In this document: positions 40,047-49,248 of the stretch, piece by piece
Layout of the letters: each line of letters begins with the position of its first letter
Numbering within the stretch: the first letter of the stretch is position 1
Assembly: GCF_000429945.1 (NCBI RefSeq)
Contig: NZ_KE386995.1
Span: 90,862 to 154,861, forward strand
Direction: 5' to 3'
DNA length: 64,000 bases
From: Desulfogranum japonicum DSM 18378
GTDB lineage: Bacteria; Desulfobacterota; Desulfobulbia; Desulfobulbales; Desulfobulbaceae
The notes under the pieces: generated by a model
Told to the model about the DNA's origin: nothing
What the model saw: only the letters and a program-made list of their open reading frames with translations
The model's database searches: none
Position numbers and translations under genes: made by a program

Positions 40047-40395
40047 TCAGATACATGATACTTATTCGTATACTAGATAGCTATATGCTTGGTATGTCCT
40101 TGATCTGGCGAATACAAATGGTGATCTGTTGAGTGGGGTTAAACAAAGAATTTCGAGGAGGTGATGAAACTCATTTCCACAAGCCTATTACATATTATAC
40201 GTTTTTTTTACCGGATAACTTGTTGTCAGGTTTTGCTTCGCCTATAATTATTCTGAAGTATTTGGCTCCATCACATGGTTTCAAGATACATCTGCTTGAA
40301 TGCTAAGTATCTTTTAAAAAGCAACTGCTCACAGCGTATCTGGTATCCCTGCGATCAGTATATGGCTTGCATATTTCCAAGTTGTTGAGAAGTAC
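40047..40395 (+). other. Intergenic region before the C39-like gene
   Basis: AGGAGGTGAT at 40156-40165 is an exact 10-base complement of the usual 16S rRNA 3' end, followed by a 27-codon frame (40164-40247, MKLISTSLLHIIRFF...). The ATG overlaps the SD, so translation is doubtful. CAACTGCTCACAGCG (about 40322) is the reverse complement of the right end of repeat B. No other structure recognised. Confidence 0.4.
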
Positions 40396-42624
40396 ATGTA
40401 CAAAGCAATTATTTTTTGTGTCTGTAAGCAGTTTCAAATCACTCTTTTTCTCCTCGCCTTAAGCACATCACTCAGTTTTGTCGCCCCTGCCTTCCAGACA
40501 GTTGCCCATGCACAGGAGTCCGATACTCTGAAGAGGCAAATAACAGAGAAGGTCCTTTTGAAAACAGGTGCGTATTTTACTGCCAAAAGACTGATTTTCA
40601 GTGATGGTGAAATGTTGGATGAACACATCATCAACGGTCCCCCTGAGCCATTAACCGGTTATGAACTTGAACGTGCATCTGTGGCGTTGCCTAAAGCCGA
40701 TGTTGCCTCTGGTATGAATACGCTTACTGTGCCTGCTTTTAACTGGGTTTTTGGATGTTCTTCAGTTTCCGGAGCTATGATTGCCGGATTCTATGATAGA
40801 AATGGTTATGAAAATATGTACGTCGGCCCTACCAATGGCGGCGTGATGCCTTTGGACAACAGCTCCTGGCCCACTTGGTCAGATGGTTTCCGCACATATC
40901 CCAATCTTCCTTTGGCAGCTTCCCATTATGGAGTCGATGGCAGAACAAACCGTGGATCCATTGACGATTACTGGGTTCAATACAATAGCAGTGATAATGA
41001 CCCTTATATAGGCAACTGGACGGAACACAGCTGGAGTGACGCCATTGGTGATTACATGAAGACAAGTCAGTCTGAATATAATAATACCGATGGCTCAACC
41101 GCATTTTATAATTTTACCAGTTCAGCGAGTCGATTGACCTGTGCTGATATGGTGTCCTATGATATTCATTCAGTTGATGGCACTTATGGTAGGAAACTCT
41201 TCTACGAAGCAAGGGGATATGCCGTAACTGATTGCTATAATCAGGTAACGGATAACAAAATCAGCGGTGGCTTTTCTTTTGCCCAATTTAAAGTGGAGAT
41301 TGATGCCGGCAGGCCGGTAATGTTGAATCTTGAGGGGCATACAGTTGTCGGAGTCGGTTATGATGACAGCTCCAATACTGTGTATCTCCATGACACATGG
41401 GATTATAGCGATCATACCATGACCTGGGGCGGAAGTTATTCCGGTATGGAGCTGCTTTCAGTCAGTATCGTGAACCTGCAGGCAACCACAACTGCAACCC
41501 TGACAGGATTGACGATTACCGGACCGACGTCAATGAATGAGAATAGCAGTGAAACCTATACCGCGACAGCAACCTGGAGTGATGGAAGTACCACGACAGC
41601 CAGTCCCAGTTGGAGTGAAAATTCTCCCTACACCACCATAAGTTCATCCGGGATCTTATCTGCTTCCTCTGTTTCAAGTAATCAACTTGTTACTGTCAGT
41701 GCAAGTTATAGCAGCGGCGGGGTGACCCAAACCGATACCCACAACGTAACCATTATGAATGTGGCCACCATTACTTTGGGAGCGGCTCTTGACAATACAT
41801 CTTTACAGTGGGTGACCGGAGGAAACGGCGAATGGTTTGGTCAGCCAAGTACAACCTATTATGGCGGTGATGCTGCTCAGGGTGGTGACATAGATCACAG
41901 CGAGGAATCATATCTGCAGACTACAGTTATCGGACCGGGAACGCTCAGTTTTTATTGGAAGGTCTCCTCTGAAAATTGGTATGATTATCTTCGTTTTTAT
42001 ATCGATGGAACCGAACAGTCAGGATCCATAAGTGGTTCGACCGGCTGGGCGCAGAAAACTTTTACATTGACCTTCGGATCCCATGTCTTGAAATGGGCAT
42101 ATACCAAAGACAGTTCAGTCTCTTCGGGCGATGATACCGGCTGGGTTGATAAGGTTGTCTGGACAGGTTCTGCCAATATAACCCTGGGAAGTGCTCTTGA
42201 TACTACGGACCTTGTATGGTTCAGTGGAGGTGATGCGGCCTGGTTTGGACAGACAGGCACAGCGTATTATGGTGGTGACGCTGCCCAGGGGGGATATATC
42301 GGAGATAATCAAAAAACATATCTGCAAACTACAGTTATCGGTCCGGGAACACTCAGCTTTTATTGGAAGGTATCCTCGGAAAGCAACTATGATTATCTTC
42401 GCTTTTATATTGATGGAACCGAGCAGTCAGGATCCATCAGCGGGCTGACCGGTTGGACACCCAAAGTTTTTACAGTACCTTCCGGATCCCATGTGCTGAG
42501 GTGGTCTTACATCAAGGATGGCTCAATATCTTCAGGGGGGGATACCGGATGGGTAGATAAGGTTTCCTGGACCTATTCCGGAAAAACCCAACCTTTGCCA
42601 TGGTTGATGTTGCTCTTGAAATAA
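40396..42624 (+). CDS. Secreted C39-like (papain-fold) protein with Ig-like and tandem repeat domains
   Basis: 742 residues. Signal peptide to about residue 39 (TVAHAQ). Papain-like C39_2 domain (about 110-350): candidate triad C121 (NWVFGCSSVSGAMIAGFY), H315 (GHTVVGVGYD) and D333 (YLHDTWD). A BIG2/Ig-like domain (about 365-455, ITGPTSMNENSSETYTATAT) follows. Then come two copies of a 136-residue beta domain (about 457-592 and 593-730), each with TTVIGPGTLSFYWKVSSE and DTGWVDKV. The DNA repeats with a 408-base period. The last residues are PLPWLMLLLK, matching the tail of the beta-helix protein at 59802. Probably a cell-surface or secreted protease or adhesin. Confidence 0.85.
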   Translation: MYKAIIFCVCKQFQITLFLLALSTSLSFVAPAFQTVAHAQESDTLKRQITEKVLLKTGAYFTAKRLIFSDGEMLDEHIINGPPEPLTGYELERASVALPKADVASGMNTLTVPAFNWVFGCSSVSGAMIAGFYDRNGYENMYVGPTNGGVMPLDNSSWPTWSDGFRTYPNLPLAASHYGVDGRTNRGSIDDYWVQYNSSDNDPYIGNWTEHSWSDAIGDYMKTSQSEYNNTDGSTAFYNFTSSASRLTCADMVSYDIHSVDGTYGRKLFYEARGYAVTDCYNQVTDNKISGGFSFAQFKVEIDAGRPVMLNLEGHTVVGVGYDDSSNTVYLHDTWDYSDHTMTWGGSYSGMELLSVSIVNLQATTTATLTGLTITGPTSMNENSSETYTATATWSDGSTTTASPSWSENSPYTTISSSGILSASSVSSNQLVTVSASYSSGGVTQTDTHNVTIMNVATITLGAALDNTSLQWVTGGNGEWFGQPSTTYYGGDAAQGGDIDHSEESYLQTTVIGPGTLSFYWKVSSENWYDYLRFYIDGTEQSGSISGSTGWAQKTFTLTFGSHVLKWAYTKDSSVSSGDDTGWVDKVVWTGSANITLGSALDTTDLVWFSGGDAAWFGQTGTAYYGGDAAQGGYIGDNQKTYLQTTVIGPGTLSFYWKVSSESNYDYLRFYIDGTEQSGSISGLTGWTPKVFTVPSGSHVLRWSYIKDGSISSGGDTGWVDKVSWTYSGKTQPLPWLMLLLK
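41764..42579 (+). repeat. Intragenic tandem duplication, 408-bp period
   Basis: The unit starting at 41764 (GCCACCATTACTTTGGGAGC) recurs at 42172 (GCCAATATAACCCTGGGAAG) in the same frame. It encodes two copies of the GPGTLSFYWKVSSE beta domain. Confidence 0.85.
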
Positions 42625-42648
42625 GGAAGAAAGATTGTCCCATGTCCT

Positions 42649-45600
42649 TTATTTTGGATGTCCCAGTGGCATCATCCCCTGTGCCCCTGAGGTCAGTTCA
42701 ATTTCAGTGCTGATTTTTTTATTTTGCCTTTCAAGTTCGAGTTGAACCGTATCTCCGGGACGCAGATCCATGAGGTGGAAACGAAGCATACCGACAGTCT
42801 GAATCGGTACGCCATTGATCCTGCAAATAGTATCTCCTTTTTGTACATCAGCCAGACCAGCTTTCCCATGGGGACTGATCTGTTCTATTTTGAGTCCATG
42901 GTTATCCTGTCTGTTGAGAACAACCCCCAATTTGCCAGCAGGCGGTAGTTCCAGCGGTTCTACTGCAACGAAGAAATCACACCATCCCGGCTGTATGGAC
43001 TGCTGCTGACTAAGCGGCGCCACCACGTATTGGGATATGGCACCCATTCGTTGATAAACCCGTGGGGGGATCGCATTCATTTTATTTACATGACCCGTTC
43101 CGGCCAAGACTACCATGGTGCTATCAGGATGTTTTTTGAGATACTTGGTGATGTTTTCTGCCATGGTTTCATCCCAGATAGCTTGTGCCTGAAGAAATCC
43201 CGGCCTGCCGTTGGTGTTCATTGCGAGATGCATGTTGAAATATGGTTCCAGGCGTTCTATGTATCCTGGTAACACCAATGAGCGGAATGCTGGCAACAGG
43301 TGTTGATCGGTTTGTTGTAATGTATCGGTGGAACCTGTGCGAAAAACAGTTTCAGTAATATTTTTTGGTATATTTAGGCCAATGAGCGGTATCGCATTCG
43401 TTCGTGCATAGGTAAAGATATCACGATACAGGCGGTAATCATATCCCCAGGATTCATGATAGGCAGACTGTTCAACAAAATCGGCTTCATCGTGTATGTC
43501 CCCTTGTATATAGGCGTCAAGGACAGGCTGCACGCTTGCCGGAAACATTTCAAGGCCTATGGCCAAGCCAGGGTAGCGTGCGTGCAGGGTCTGGATAATG
43601 CGCAATTGCAGTAGATGGTGTGCATAGTTATCATGGGTTTCGCCTATATACGTTACCCGGGCATCTTTAAGCTGTTTAATGAATTCATTGAATGGCAAGG
43701 TTGCCGTTGCAGGCAGGGCAGTTGGAGTGGGGAGAAGAATCCCGCGAATGCCGTCTTCACTGGGTTTAATGGATTTTTGCTGTATACGTCCATTGATAAA
43801 ATCAAGGCTTGAGTATTTTTGATAATGGGAAAGCAGACGTACTATCCGTTCTATACCTGTGGCATCGCTGATATCAACAGTCATGATATGATACCTTGGT
43901 GCAAGGGGATTTTGGTGTGTTTCAATGTGGACCGGGGCAGTACTCGCATTCGGTATGCCGAAGATGGATTGTCTTGGTGCTGAATCACCAATGAAAACCC
44001 AGTCGTTATCCTGTAGATCACTGTTGCTTACCTGGTCGCCCTTCAAGACTGTCCCGATTGTTTGAAAATAAGTGGTCAGCGGTTTAATTTTGTCTTCGAT
44101 TTCAGGGGCAATGAGTACCTGCAGGTTGTTTGAGGCAAAAATATGAGCTAACAGAGGTGGCGTCTCTTCTGGTTCGAGTTGCCGCACAAGATCATAATGA
44201 GGATCCACTGCGATGGCCAGTGGCAAGGCCTTGACGGGAATCGTAAAGGTCTGTTCCTTTTTGTCCAGGTATACGATATGTGTTGCAGGCCCAAGGGTGG
44301 TTGTGATTTCTATTGGAACTGTTATTTGAAACGGTATTTCCTGTTGTATGGTGCATGTTACGGTAAAACCGGTTTGGCTGTGCTCAAATTGCGCATTTTG
44401 AAGATGCAGGTTGGGGATTATCTCACTATCCAGCCATTGCTCAAAAAAAGTATCCAGTTTTTTCCCGGAAACCTTGGAAAAGAGTTTTTTCAGTGTCTCC
44501 CACGATACGTCTGTAAAGATATGATCGTTATATAATTGTCTCACCGCTGTCTGAAAGTTTTTCTCTCCGATCTCCTTACGCAGCATATGAAAAAAGAGGG
44601 TGCCTTTGTTGTAGCCAATAGCCCTGTTTCGTTCTCCTGATACTGTTTGCAGGTTGGTATTTCGGAAGTCATTCAACCTCAGACTACTTTTTTCAGGGAT
44701 ATAGGCATTATAGCGTAGAAGCTGGTTTTTACGGTATTGTTTATCTTGTCCGGCATGGGCAGCATACTGGTGATCAGCCAGATAACTGGTTAACCCTTCT
44801 GCCCAGTTGCCTGAATTCATATCGACAAAAACGCTGTTTCCGAACCAGCTGTGGAGAATTTCATGGCCAAGGGAAGTGCTGCGGATAAAGGGAAGGCGGA
44901 TGACCTGTTGACCAAGCAGCGTGAATCCTGGAAATCCATAACCAGTTGATAACACATTTTCTACAATGGCATAGTGCGTGTAGGGATATGGTCCTATTTC
45001 CTGCTGGTACATGCTGAGATATTTTTTGGCATCTTCAAGGTATGCTTTGGCCAGATGACCGTCTTCATGGAAAAAATACGTTGAAAGATCAATATTTCCG
45101 ACTTTGATGGTTTGAATTTGATAGGGTGCGGCAATAAAATGCATGGCCTGAAGTGGGGTTGGCGATACCAGACGGACAACCTTGATAGATTTTTCCATGT
45201 GAGATTCAATAGTTTCAGATTCTGCAATGGCTGAAAAATTATCAGGGATGCGGGCAACAAGGGTATAGTGCATTTTGTGCGAACTCCTTGGATGCCAGAA
45301 GCCCGCAAGGGCTATCGCCTTTTTGTTGATGATATTGTCACCTTGTCCACCCGGCGGCAGGTGTAATTCATAGCTGACCAGAATCTGCTGTTGTCTGGAG
45401 GATGCCGGAACCCGTAAAACGTTATCTGCTTGCGGGATAAGCCTTTTAAAGGTTTGTCCCTGTGGTTCGACCATGGCTCCGGTGACTGTTAAAGGGCCAA
45501 ATTCAAGGCTAAGGGGCATGGCTGCAGGTACATCGATCCTGGAAGTTGCGCGCAGTAAACTTTTTGAAAGGTCGAAGCTCAGATCAATTTGATGAGAAAA

Positions 45601-45699
45601 AGGCGATGCCTCCCCTGTAACTCCCCATGGTACATGAAGTACTGTTGTTATAAGGATGACGTAAGCGATTGAGCGGTGTAGGAGAGATAGGTTACGCAT
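42649..45699 (-). CDS. Exported M1-family peptidase / ChaN-like / PDZ fusion protein
   Basis: About 1016 residues with an N-terminal signal (MRNLSLLHRSIAYVILITTV). Domains: M1-like metallopeptidase (about 30-530) with zinc motif HEILH at 279-283 and a Glu in WAEGLTSY 17 residues on. M1 enzymes usually have 18, and the GxMEN motif is not seen; GYGFPG stands there. A spacer follows (530-670), then a ChaN/TIKI-like domain (about 670-920) with YIGETHDNYAHHLLQL, GLEMFPASVQPVLDAY and LAGTGHVNKM. A C-terminal PDZ domain (about 925-1005) has GLADVQKGDTICRINGVPI. Likely a periplasmic or surface protein. ATG 45699 is chosen for the signal peptide; in-frame starts at 45735 and 45747 exist. Convergent with the C39-like gene. 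Confidence 0.88.
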   Translation of the reverse strand: MRNLSLLHRSIAYVILITTVLHVPWGVTGEASPFSHQIDLSFDLSKSLLRATSRIDVPAAMPLSLEFGPLTVTGAMVEPQGQTFKRLIPQADNVLRVPASSRQQQILVSYELHLPPGGQGDNIINKKAIALAGFWHPRSSHKMHYTLVARIPDNFSAIAESETIESHMEKSIKVVRLVSPTPLQAMHFIAAPYQIQTIKVGNIDLSTYFFHEDGHLAKAYLEDAKKYLSMYQQEIGPYPYTHYAIVENVLSTGYGFPGFTLLGQQVIRLPFIRSTSLGHEILHSWFGNSVFVDMNSGNWAEGLTSYLADHQYAAHAGQDKQYRKNQLLRYNAYIPEKSSLRLNDFRNTNLQTVSGERNRAIGYNKGTLFFHMLRKEIGEKNFQTAVRQLYNDHIFTDVSWETLKKLFSKVSGKKLDTFFEQWLDSEIIPNLHLQNAQFEHSQTGFTVTCTIQQEIPFQITVPIEITTTLGPATHIVYLDKKEQTFTIPVKALPLAIAVDPHYDLVRQLEPEETPPLLAHIFASNNLQVLIAPEIEDKIKPLTTYFQTIGTVLKGDQVSNSDLQDNDWVFIGDSAPRQSIFGIPNASTAPVHIETHQNPLAPRYHIMTVDISDATGIERIVRLLSHYQKYSSLDFINGRIQQKSIKPSEDGIRGILLPTPTALPATATLPFNEFIKQLKDARVTYIGETHDNYAHHLLQLRIIQTLHARYPGLAIGLEMFPASVQPVLDAYIQGDIHDEADFVEQSAYHESWGYDYRLYRDIFTYARTNAIPLIGLNIPKNITETVFRTGSTDTLQQTDQHLLPAFRSLVLPGYIERLEPYFNMHLAMNTNGRPGFLQAQAIWDETMAENITKYLKKHPDSTMVVLAGTGHVNKMNAIPPRVYQRMGAISQYVVAPLSQQQSIQPGWCDFFVAVEPLELPPAGKLGVVLNRQDNHGLKIEQISPHGKAGLADVQKGDTICRINGVPIQTVGMLRFHLMDLRPGDTVQLELERQNKKISTEIELTSGAQGMMPLGHPK

Positions 45700-46055
45700 G
45701 GCTGAGTGTATAAGCTGTAGGAGGAAAAGGAACATTAACTTTTCCAACCTTAATCATTTTGTGGCTGAATGAAAACTGCTTGTTTGTGCATTACGCCCCC
45801 CTGAGTGTGCTGGAAACAGCAGGGATAATTTGTGTTGTTTGATCAACGAATCTGAAGAGTATTAACCATATACGTGCTTATTCTTGACAATGAGGAACCA
45901 TTCATTGTAGGGTCCGCCATGTTTTGCGTTGTATGTTTTATGATGGAGTTAAGAATTGTTGTTCTGTTTTGCAGTGATGCAGAAGGGGGGGAGCGCACTT
46001 CTGTGGATGGGGAAACAGAGAGATCACTCAATCGCTCGATGTAAAGGATATAATT

Positions 46056-47246
46056 ATGCAACAGTATAGAATTAAGACCATCAATGCCATTGCTCAGGAG
46101 GGGCTGGACCTGTTCACATCCCAATATGCTGTAAGCCCTGAGGAAAAAGATCCACAGGGGATTCTGGTTCGGAGTACAAAGGTAGACCTTGGGTTGTATC
46201 CCAACCTTCTGGCCATAGCCAGGGCAGGTGCAGGAGTGAATAATATCCCGGTTGAAGAGGCGTCTCAAAAGGGTATTTGTGTCTTTAATACTCCGGGAGC
46301 CAATGCCAATGCGGTAGTTGAATTGGTGTATACCACATTGGGGATTTGGCTGCGTAACGTTGAGAAAAGTATCGCATTTTGTAGGACGTTGAATAATCTG
46401 ACTGATGACGATACCATCAACAGGGAAGTAGAGGCTCAAAAGAAACGCTACAGGGGCGAAGAGATGGCTGGTAAAACCATGGCTGTCATAGGATTGGGAA
46501 AAATAGGTGTGGGTGTTGCCAATGCCGGTCTGCACCATGGAATGAAGGTCATAGGATTTGACCCTTTTCCGGCTATGGATAATATTCATTACCTGTCACC
46601 GGAAGTTACTTTGGCTCGATCACGCCGTGAAGCTCTTGAAAATGCTGATTTCATCAGTGTACACATCCCTCTGAATAATAAGACCCGGGGCTATGTAACC
46701 CAGAAAGACTTTCTGCAATTTGTCAAGGATGGAGCAATCCTGATCAATTATGCACGAGGTCCGGTTGTAGATGAAGGTGCTGTCCTTGCTGCATTAGCCA
46801 GTGGAAAATTACGCGGACATATCTCAGACTTTCCTTCAACCAAATTTCTCAACCATAAAAAGATCATTGTAACTCCCCATCTGGGAGCTTCCACGTCCGA
46901 ATCTGAAGAAAACTGCGCAACAATGGCGGTCAAGGAACTTCGCTCTTATCTGGAGATGGGAAATATTGTCCACAGTGTCAACTTTCCAAATATCGAAACG
47001 ATTCCCACTGTTGATGTGCATACGCGGGTAACAGTGATTAACCGAGATCAGCCTGGTATGATCGCCCTTGTAAGTAATATCCTCGGAAGTCATGATATAA
47101 ATATCATGAACTATACAAATAAAAGTAATGGTACCCTGGGATATAATATTATTGACTGTGCAGGTCCCGTCCCGCCTGATGTAAAAGCCAAAATCTGTGC
47201 CCAGGAAGGCGTGCTGCGTTCCAGGATTATTACCTTTCAGGAGTAG
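46056..47246 (+). CDS. serA: D-3-phosphoglycerate dehydrogenase (short form with ACT domain)
   Basis: First step of serine biosynthesis. 396 residues. Substrate domain with IARAGAGVNNIPVEEA and NTPGANANAV; NAD-binding domain with VIGLGKIG; catalytic Arg in NYARGPVVDE and His in TPHLGAST. DFPST stands where longer forms have DVFxxEP, as is known for this short subgroup. C-terminal ACT domain (about 320-396, HTRVTVINRDQPGMIALVSN) for allosteric control. AAGGA precedes the ATG. No serC beside it. Confidence 0.94.
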   Translation: MQQYRIKTINAIAQEGLDLFTSQYAVSPEEKDPQGILVRSTKVDLGLYPNLLAIARAGAGVNNIPVEEASQKGICVFNTPGANANAVVELVYTTLGIWLRNVEKSIAFCRTLNNLTDDDTINREVEAQKKRYRGEEMAGKTMAVIGLGKIGVGVANAGLHHGMKVIGFDPFPAMDNIHYLSPEVTLARSRREALENADFISVHIPLNNKTRGYVTQKDFLQFVKDGAILINYARGPVVDEGAVLAALASGKLRGHISDFPSTKFLNHKKIIVTPHLGASTSESEENCATMAVKELRSYLEMGNIVHSVNFPNIETIPTVDVHTRVTVINRDQPGMIALVSNILGSHDINIMNYTNKSNGTLGYNIIDCAGPVPPDVKAKICAQEGVLRSRIITFQE

Positions 47247-47556
47247 AGTGCAGCTGGATTGTCATTGTGGAGATTGCTGAGAATATCTGCAAGCATGTCC
47301 GAGATCGTCATATTTTTAATGCATCGGATGCTGTAGGTTTCAATTTACATTCGACCATGCTCCTGCAGCATTGCAGGGTGCGTAAAAAGTATCCAGTTCA
47401 GTTAAATTATTGCATAATGGGGAGTAAAAAAAATATTCCGGCGCAACTGGCTGAAAACATGTTGTAATTTGTTTCCCTTGTGCGGTGGGGTAAAATAATG
47501 TTAAAAATCTTGAACTTTAACGGGGCTCACATACTACATACACAAGATATATTTCC

Positions 47557-47784
47557 TTAATGCCTGCCTGTTTTCAGGGGCCCAGAATATCTGTGACAGA
47601 CGTCTTTTTTTCGTGAATGCTGAATGCTATTCTGTGTATTTGCAAGTGATATCAGTGTGATGACCGTTATCTTCAAAATCATTTTTTTACTGTCTGCATC
47701 TGGCGGTGTTTTTTTTATGAATGAAATGTTTGCTTTCGGGTTGTATTGGCATACTTCATGCAATATCCATGGTGAATTCTTCAT
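47557..47784 (-). CDS. Possible small protein of unknown function (75 aa)
   Basis: On the minus strand AAAGGAG precedes ATG 47784 by 7-8 bases. The product begins MKNSPWILHEVCQYNPK and has a hydrophobic stretch MILKITVITLISLAN, then a basic tail ending in SGPLKTGRH. A hairpin (47800-47829) sits directly upstream of the SD. No family recognised, no neighbour in operon; it may be spurious. Confidence 0.3.
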   Translation of the reverse strand: MKNSPWILHEVCQYNPKANISFIKKTPPDADSKKMILKITVITLISLANTQNSIQHSRKKDVCHRYSGPLKTGRH

Positions 47785-47799
47785 CTCTTCTCTCCTTTT

Positions 47800-47838
47800 C
47801 CGGCTCGATTCAATTGTGGATTGAGCCGGTTTTTTTTT
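47800..47838 (+). terminator. Rho-independent terminator (plus strand) in the serA-DUF362 gap
   Basis: CCGGCTC (47800-47806) pairs with GAGCCGG (47823-47829), with further A/T pairing in the loop, followed by nine T. It is 550 bases after serA, so it may end a serA read-through or an unannotated transcript. Confidence 0.75.
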
Positions 47839-48011
47839 CGCAGACGTAAATTTGTTTTCCTGACTTTTGTCCGTATTTCTCATGACTTTTGTGAATAAAT
47901 ATTTAACTATTTGAAATGATAGTATTTGTTAGGCATTTCTGAAAAGTAGCGTTTTTCAGGGGGATTACAACAGTCAGCCTGCGAGGTGACAGGCTTCGCA
48001 GCATCTATTGA

Positions 48012-48066
48012 GTTACCTGGTGCATGCCTGGTTCCTTGTATCCACTGCAAAATATACTCGTGATAC
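48012..48066 (+). repeat. Repeat family C, copy 3 (partial)
   Basis: CACTGCAAAATATACTCGTG differs from copy 2 by one base just before this core. The preceding GGTTCCTTGTAT matches GGTGCCTCGCAT of copy 2. It directly adjoins the half element A5. Confidence 0.55.
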
Positions 48067-48069
48067 TTA

Positions 48070-48112
48070 GGGGCACGGAAAAAATAAATTATCCAATCTT
48101 GCCTGTCTCTCT
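48070..48112 (+). repeat. Repeat family A, half copy 5
   Basis: GGGGCACGGAAAAAATAAAT, then TATCCAATCTTGCCTGTCTC, matches the left arm of copies 1 and 4. The similarity then stops, and the centre and right arm are missing. Confidence 0.7.
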
Positions 48113-48250
48113 TCTCATTCATATCATTGACATAATATGTGCAGTGTGAGTCCCTTGATGCAACGAGGTAGATGAACCGGTCTCTAGCGCTCTTTTGGAG
48201 TAGTTCTTGTTTTTTACGATCCTCAAGCCTGTGAAGGAGTTATAAACTCG

Positions 48251-49195
48251 GTGAGTAGTTATAATCAACCTGAAGTCTTTCTCGCCAAGGTTACAGAATA
48301 CACCTCGGCAGATTTTTATCCGTCTGTGAAGGCGCTTCTTGAGCATACCGTCAACCCCAAGGGGCTCAACGGACAACGTGTTATGCTCAAACCAAATCTC
48401 ATCAGTGCCAAAGGTGGGAACCTTGCCTGCACACATCCAGAGGTAATTCTTGCGGTCGCCCGTTGGTTTCTCGAAAACGGTGCACGTGTTCAGGTTGGCG
48501 ACTCTCCCGCCTTCGGAACTGCAGAGACTGTTTTGGACAGTCTTCAAGTTGCTTCGACACTTCGCACGCTTGGTGTGCAGATTGTCAATTTTAATCGTGG
48601 GGTATCTAAAGTCCTGCCAGGGGGAATGCAAGTGAAGGTGGCTGCCGCCGCAGTGGAGTGTGACCTGCTGGTCAATCTCCCCAAGTGTAAAGCACATGCC
48701 CAGGCCAGGATTACACTGGCCATGAAAAATTATTATGGATGTGTTGTAGGATTGCGAAAAGCCTGGGCCCATATGCAGCATGGCGGAAAAAATGGTCGGT
48801 TTGCAGAATTGGTGGTGCAGTTGCCTTCCGTGCTCGCACCTTCCGTTTCCCTGATGGATGGTATCATCGCTATGCATCGTACCGGCCCTGTCCATGGAGT
48901 TGCTTTTCCTGCAGGTGTGATGGCTGCTGCGCAAAATGCTGTAGCATTGGATACTGTTCTCATGGGTGTGCTGAATATTACCCCTCAGAGTTGCCCCCTT
49001 TGGGTGGCTGCTTCCGAGCTTGGAATGGAAGGTACAGCTGCTGGACCATTTCAGTGGTTGACAGGCGAACCTCAAGGATACATTGTTAAGGACTTTGAAG
49101 TACCATCGGTACTTATGCCGATTCGATTTAATCCATTTCGCTTTATACGAAGCAGTGTACGAAGAGTTCTTTTGTCGCGGAAATCTGCAGAATAG
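48251..49195 (+). CDS. DUF362 domain protein
   Basis: 314 residues. The DUF362 pattern is clear: LKPNLISAKGGNLACTHPEV, GARVQVGDSPAFGTAE, LLVNLPKCKAHAQARITLAM and the Lys/Asn-rich KNYYGCVVGLRKAWAHM. No added ferredoxin domain. The biochemical role of the family is not settled; members are often linked to redox or cofactor proteins. The start is GTG at 48251 with AAGGAGTT upstream. fabL follows after 53 bases, so the two are likely co-transcribed. Confidence 0.82.
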   Translation: MSSYNQPEVFLAKVTEYTSADFYPSVKALLEHTVNPKGLNGQRVMLKPNLISAKGGNLACTHPEVILAVARWFLENGARVQVGDSPAFGTAETVLDSLQVASTLRTLGVQIVNFNRGVSKVLPGGMQVKVAAAAVECDLLVNLPKCKAHAQARITLAMKNYYGCVVGLRKAWAHMQHGGKNGRFAELVVQLPSVLAPSVSLMDGIIAMHRTGPVHGVAFPAGVMAAAQNAVALDTVLMGVLNITPQSCPLWVAASELGMEGTAAGPFQWLTGEPQGYIVKDFEVPSVLMPIRFNPFRFIRSSVRRVLLSRKSAE

Positions 49196-49248
49196 TGCAG
49201 TGATTTTGCGTTTCCGGGCAGAAGTGTTTACAGATTTAGAGGGAATTT

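Larger units (their letters stand above)
47247..48250. other. Gene-poor gap of about 1 kb between serA and the DUF362 gene
   Basis: Holds a hairpin with T-run (47800-47838), a small minus-strand frame with a good ribosome binding site (47557-47784), a family C repeat (48012-48066) and, touching it, half of a family A element (48070-48112). The stretch 47250-47550 shows no recognisable gene or structure. The DUF362 ribosome binding site AAGGAGTT lies at the right edge. Confidence 0.5.

Noticed and set aside
41764..42579. Possible CRISPR-like or satellite repeat
   Set aside because: Only two long in-frame units that encode a duplicated protein domain; no spacers.
45884..45913. TTGACA near 45884 as serA promoter
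   Set aside because: The -35 is perfect but the best -10 at 18 bases is TAGGGT, too poor to call.
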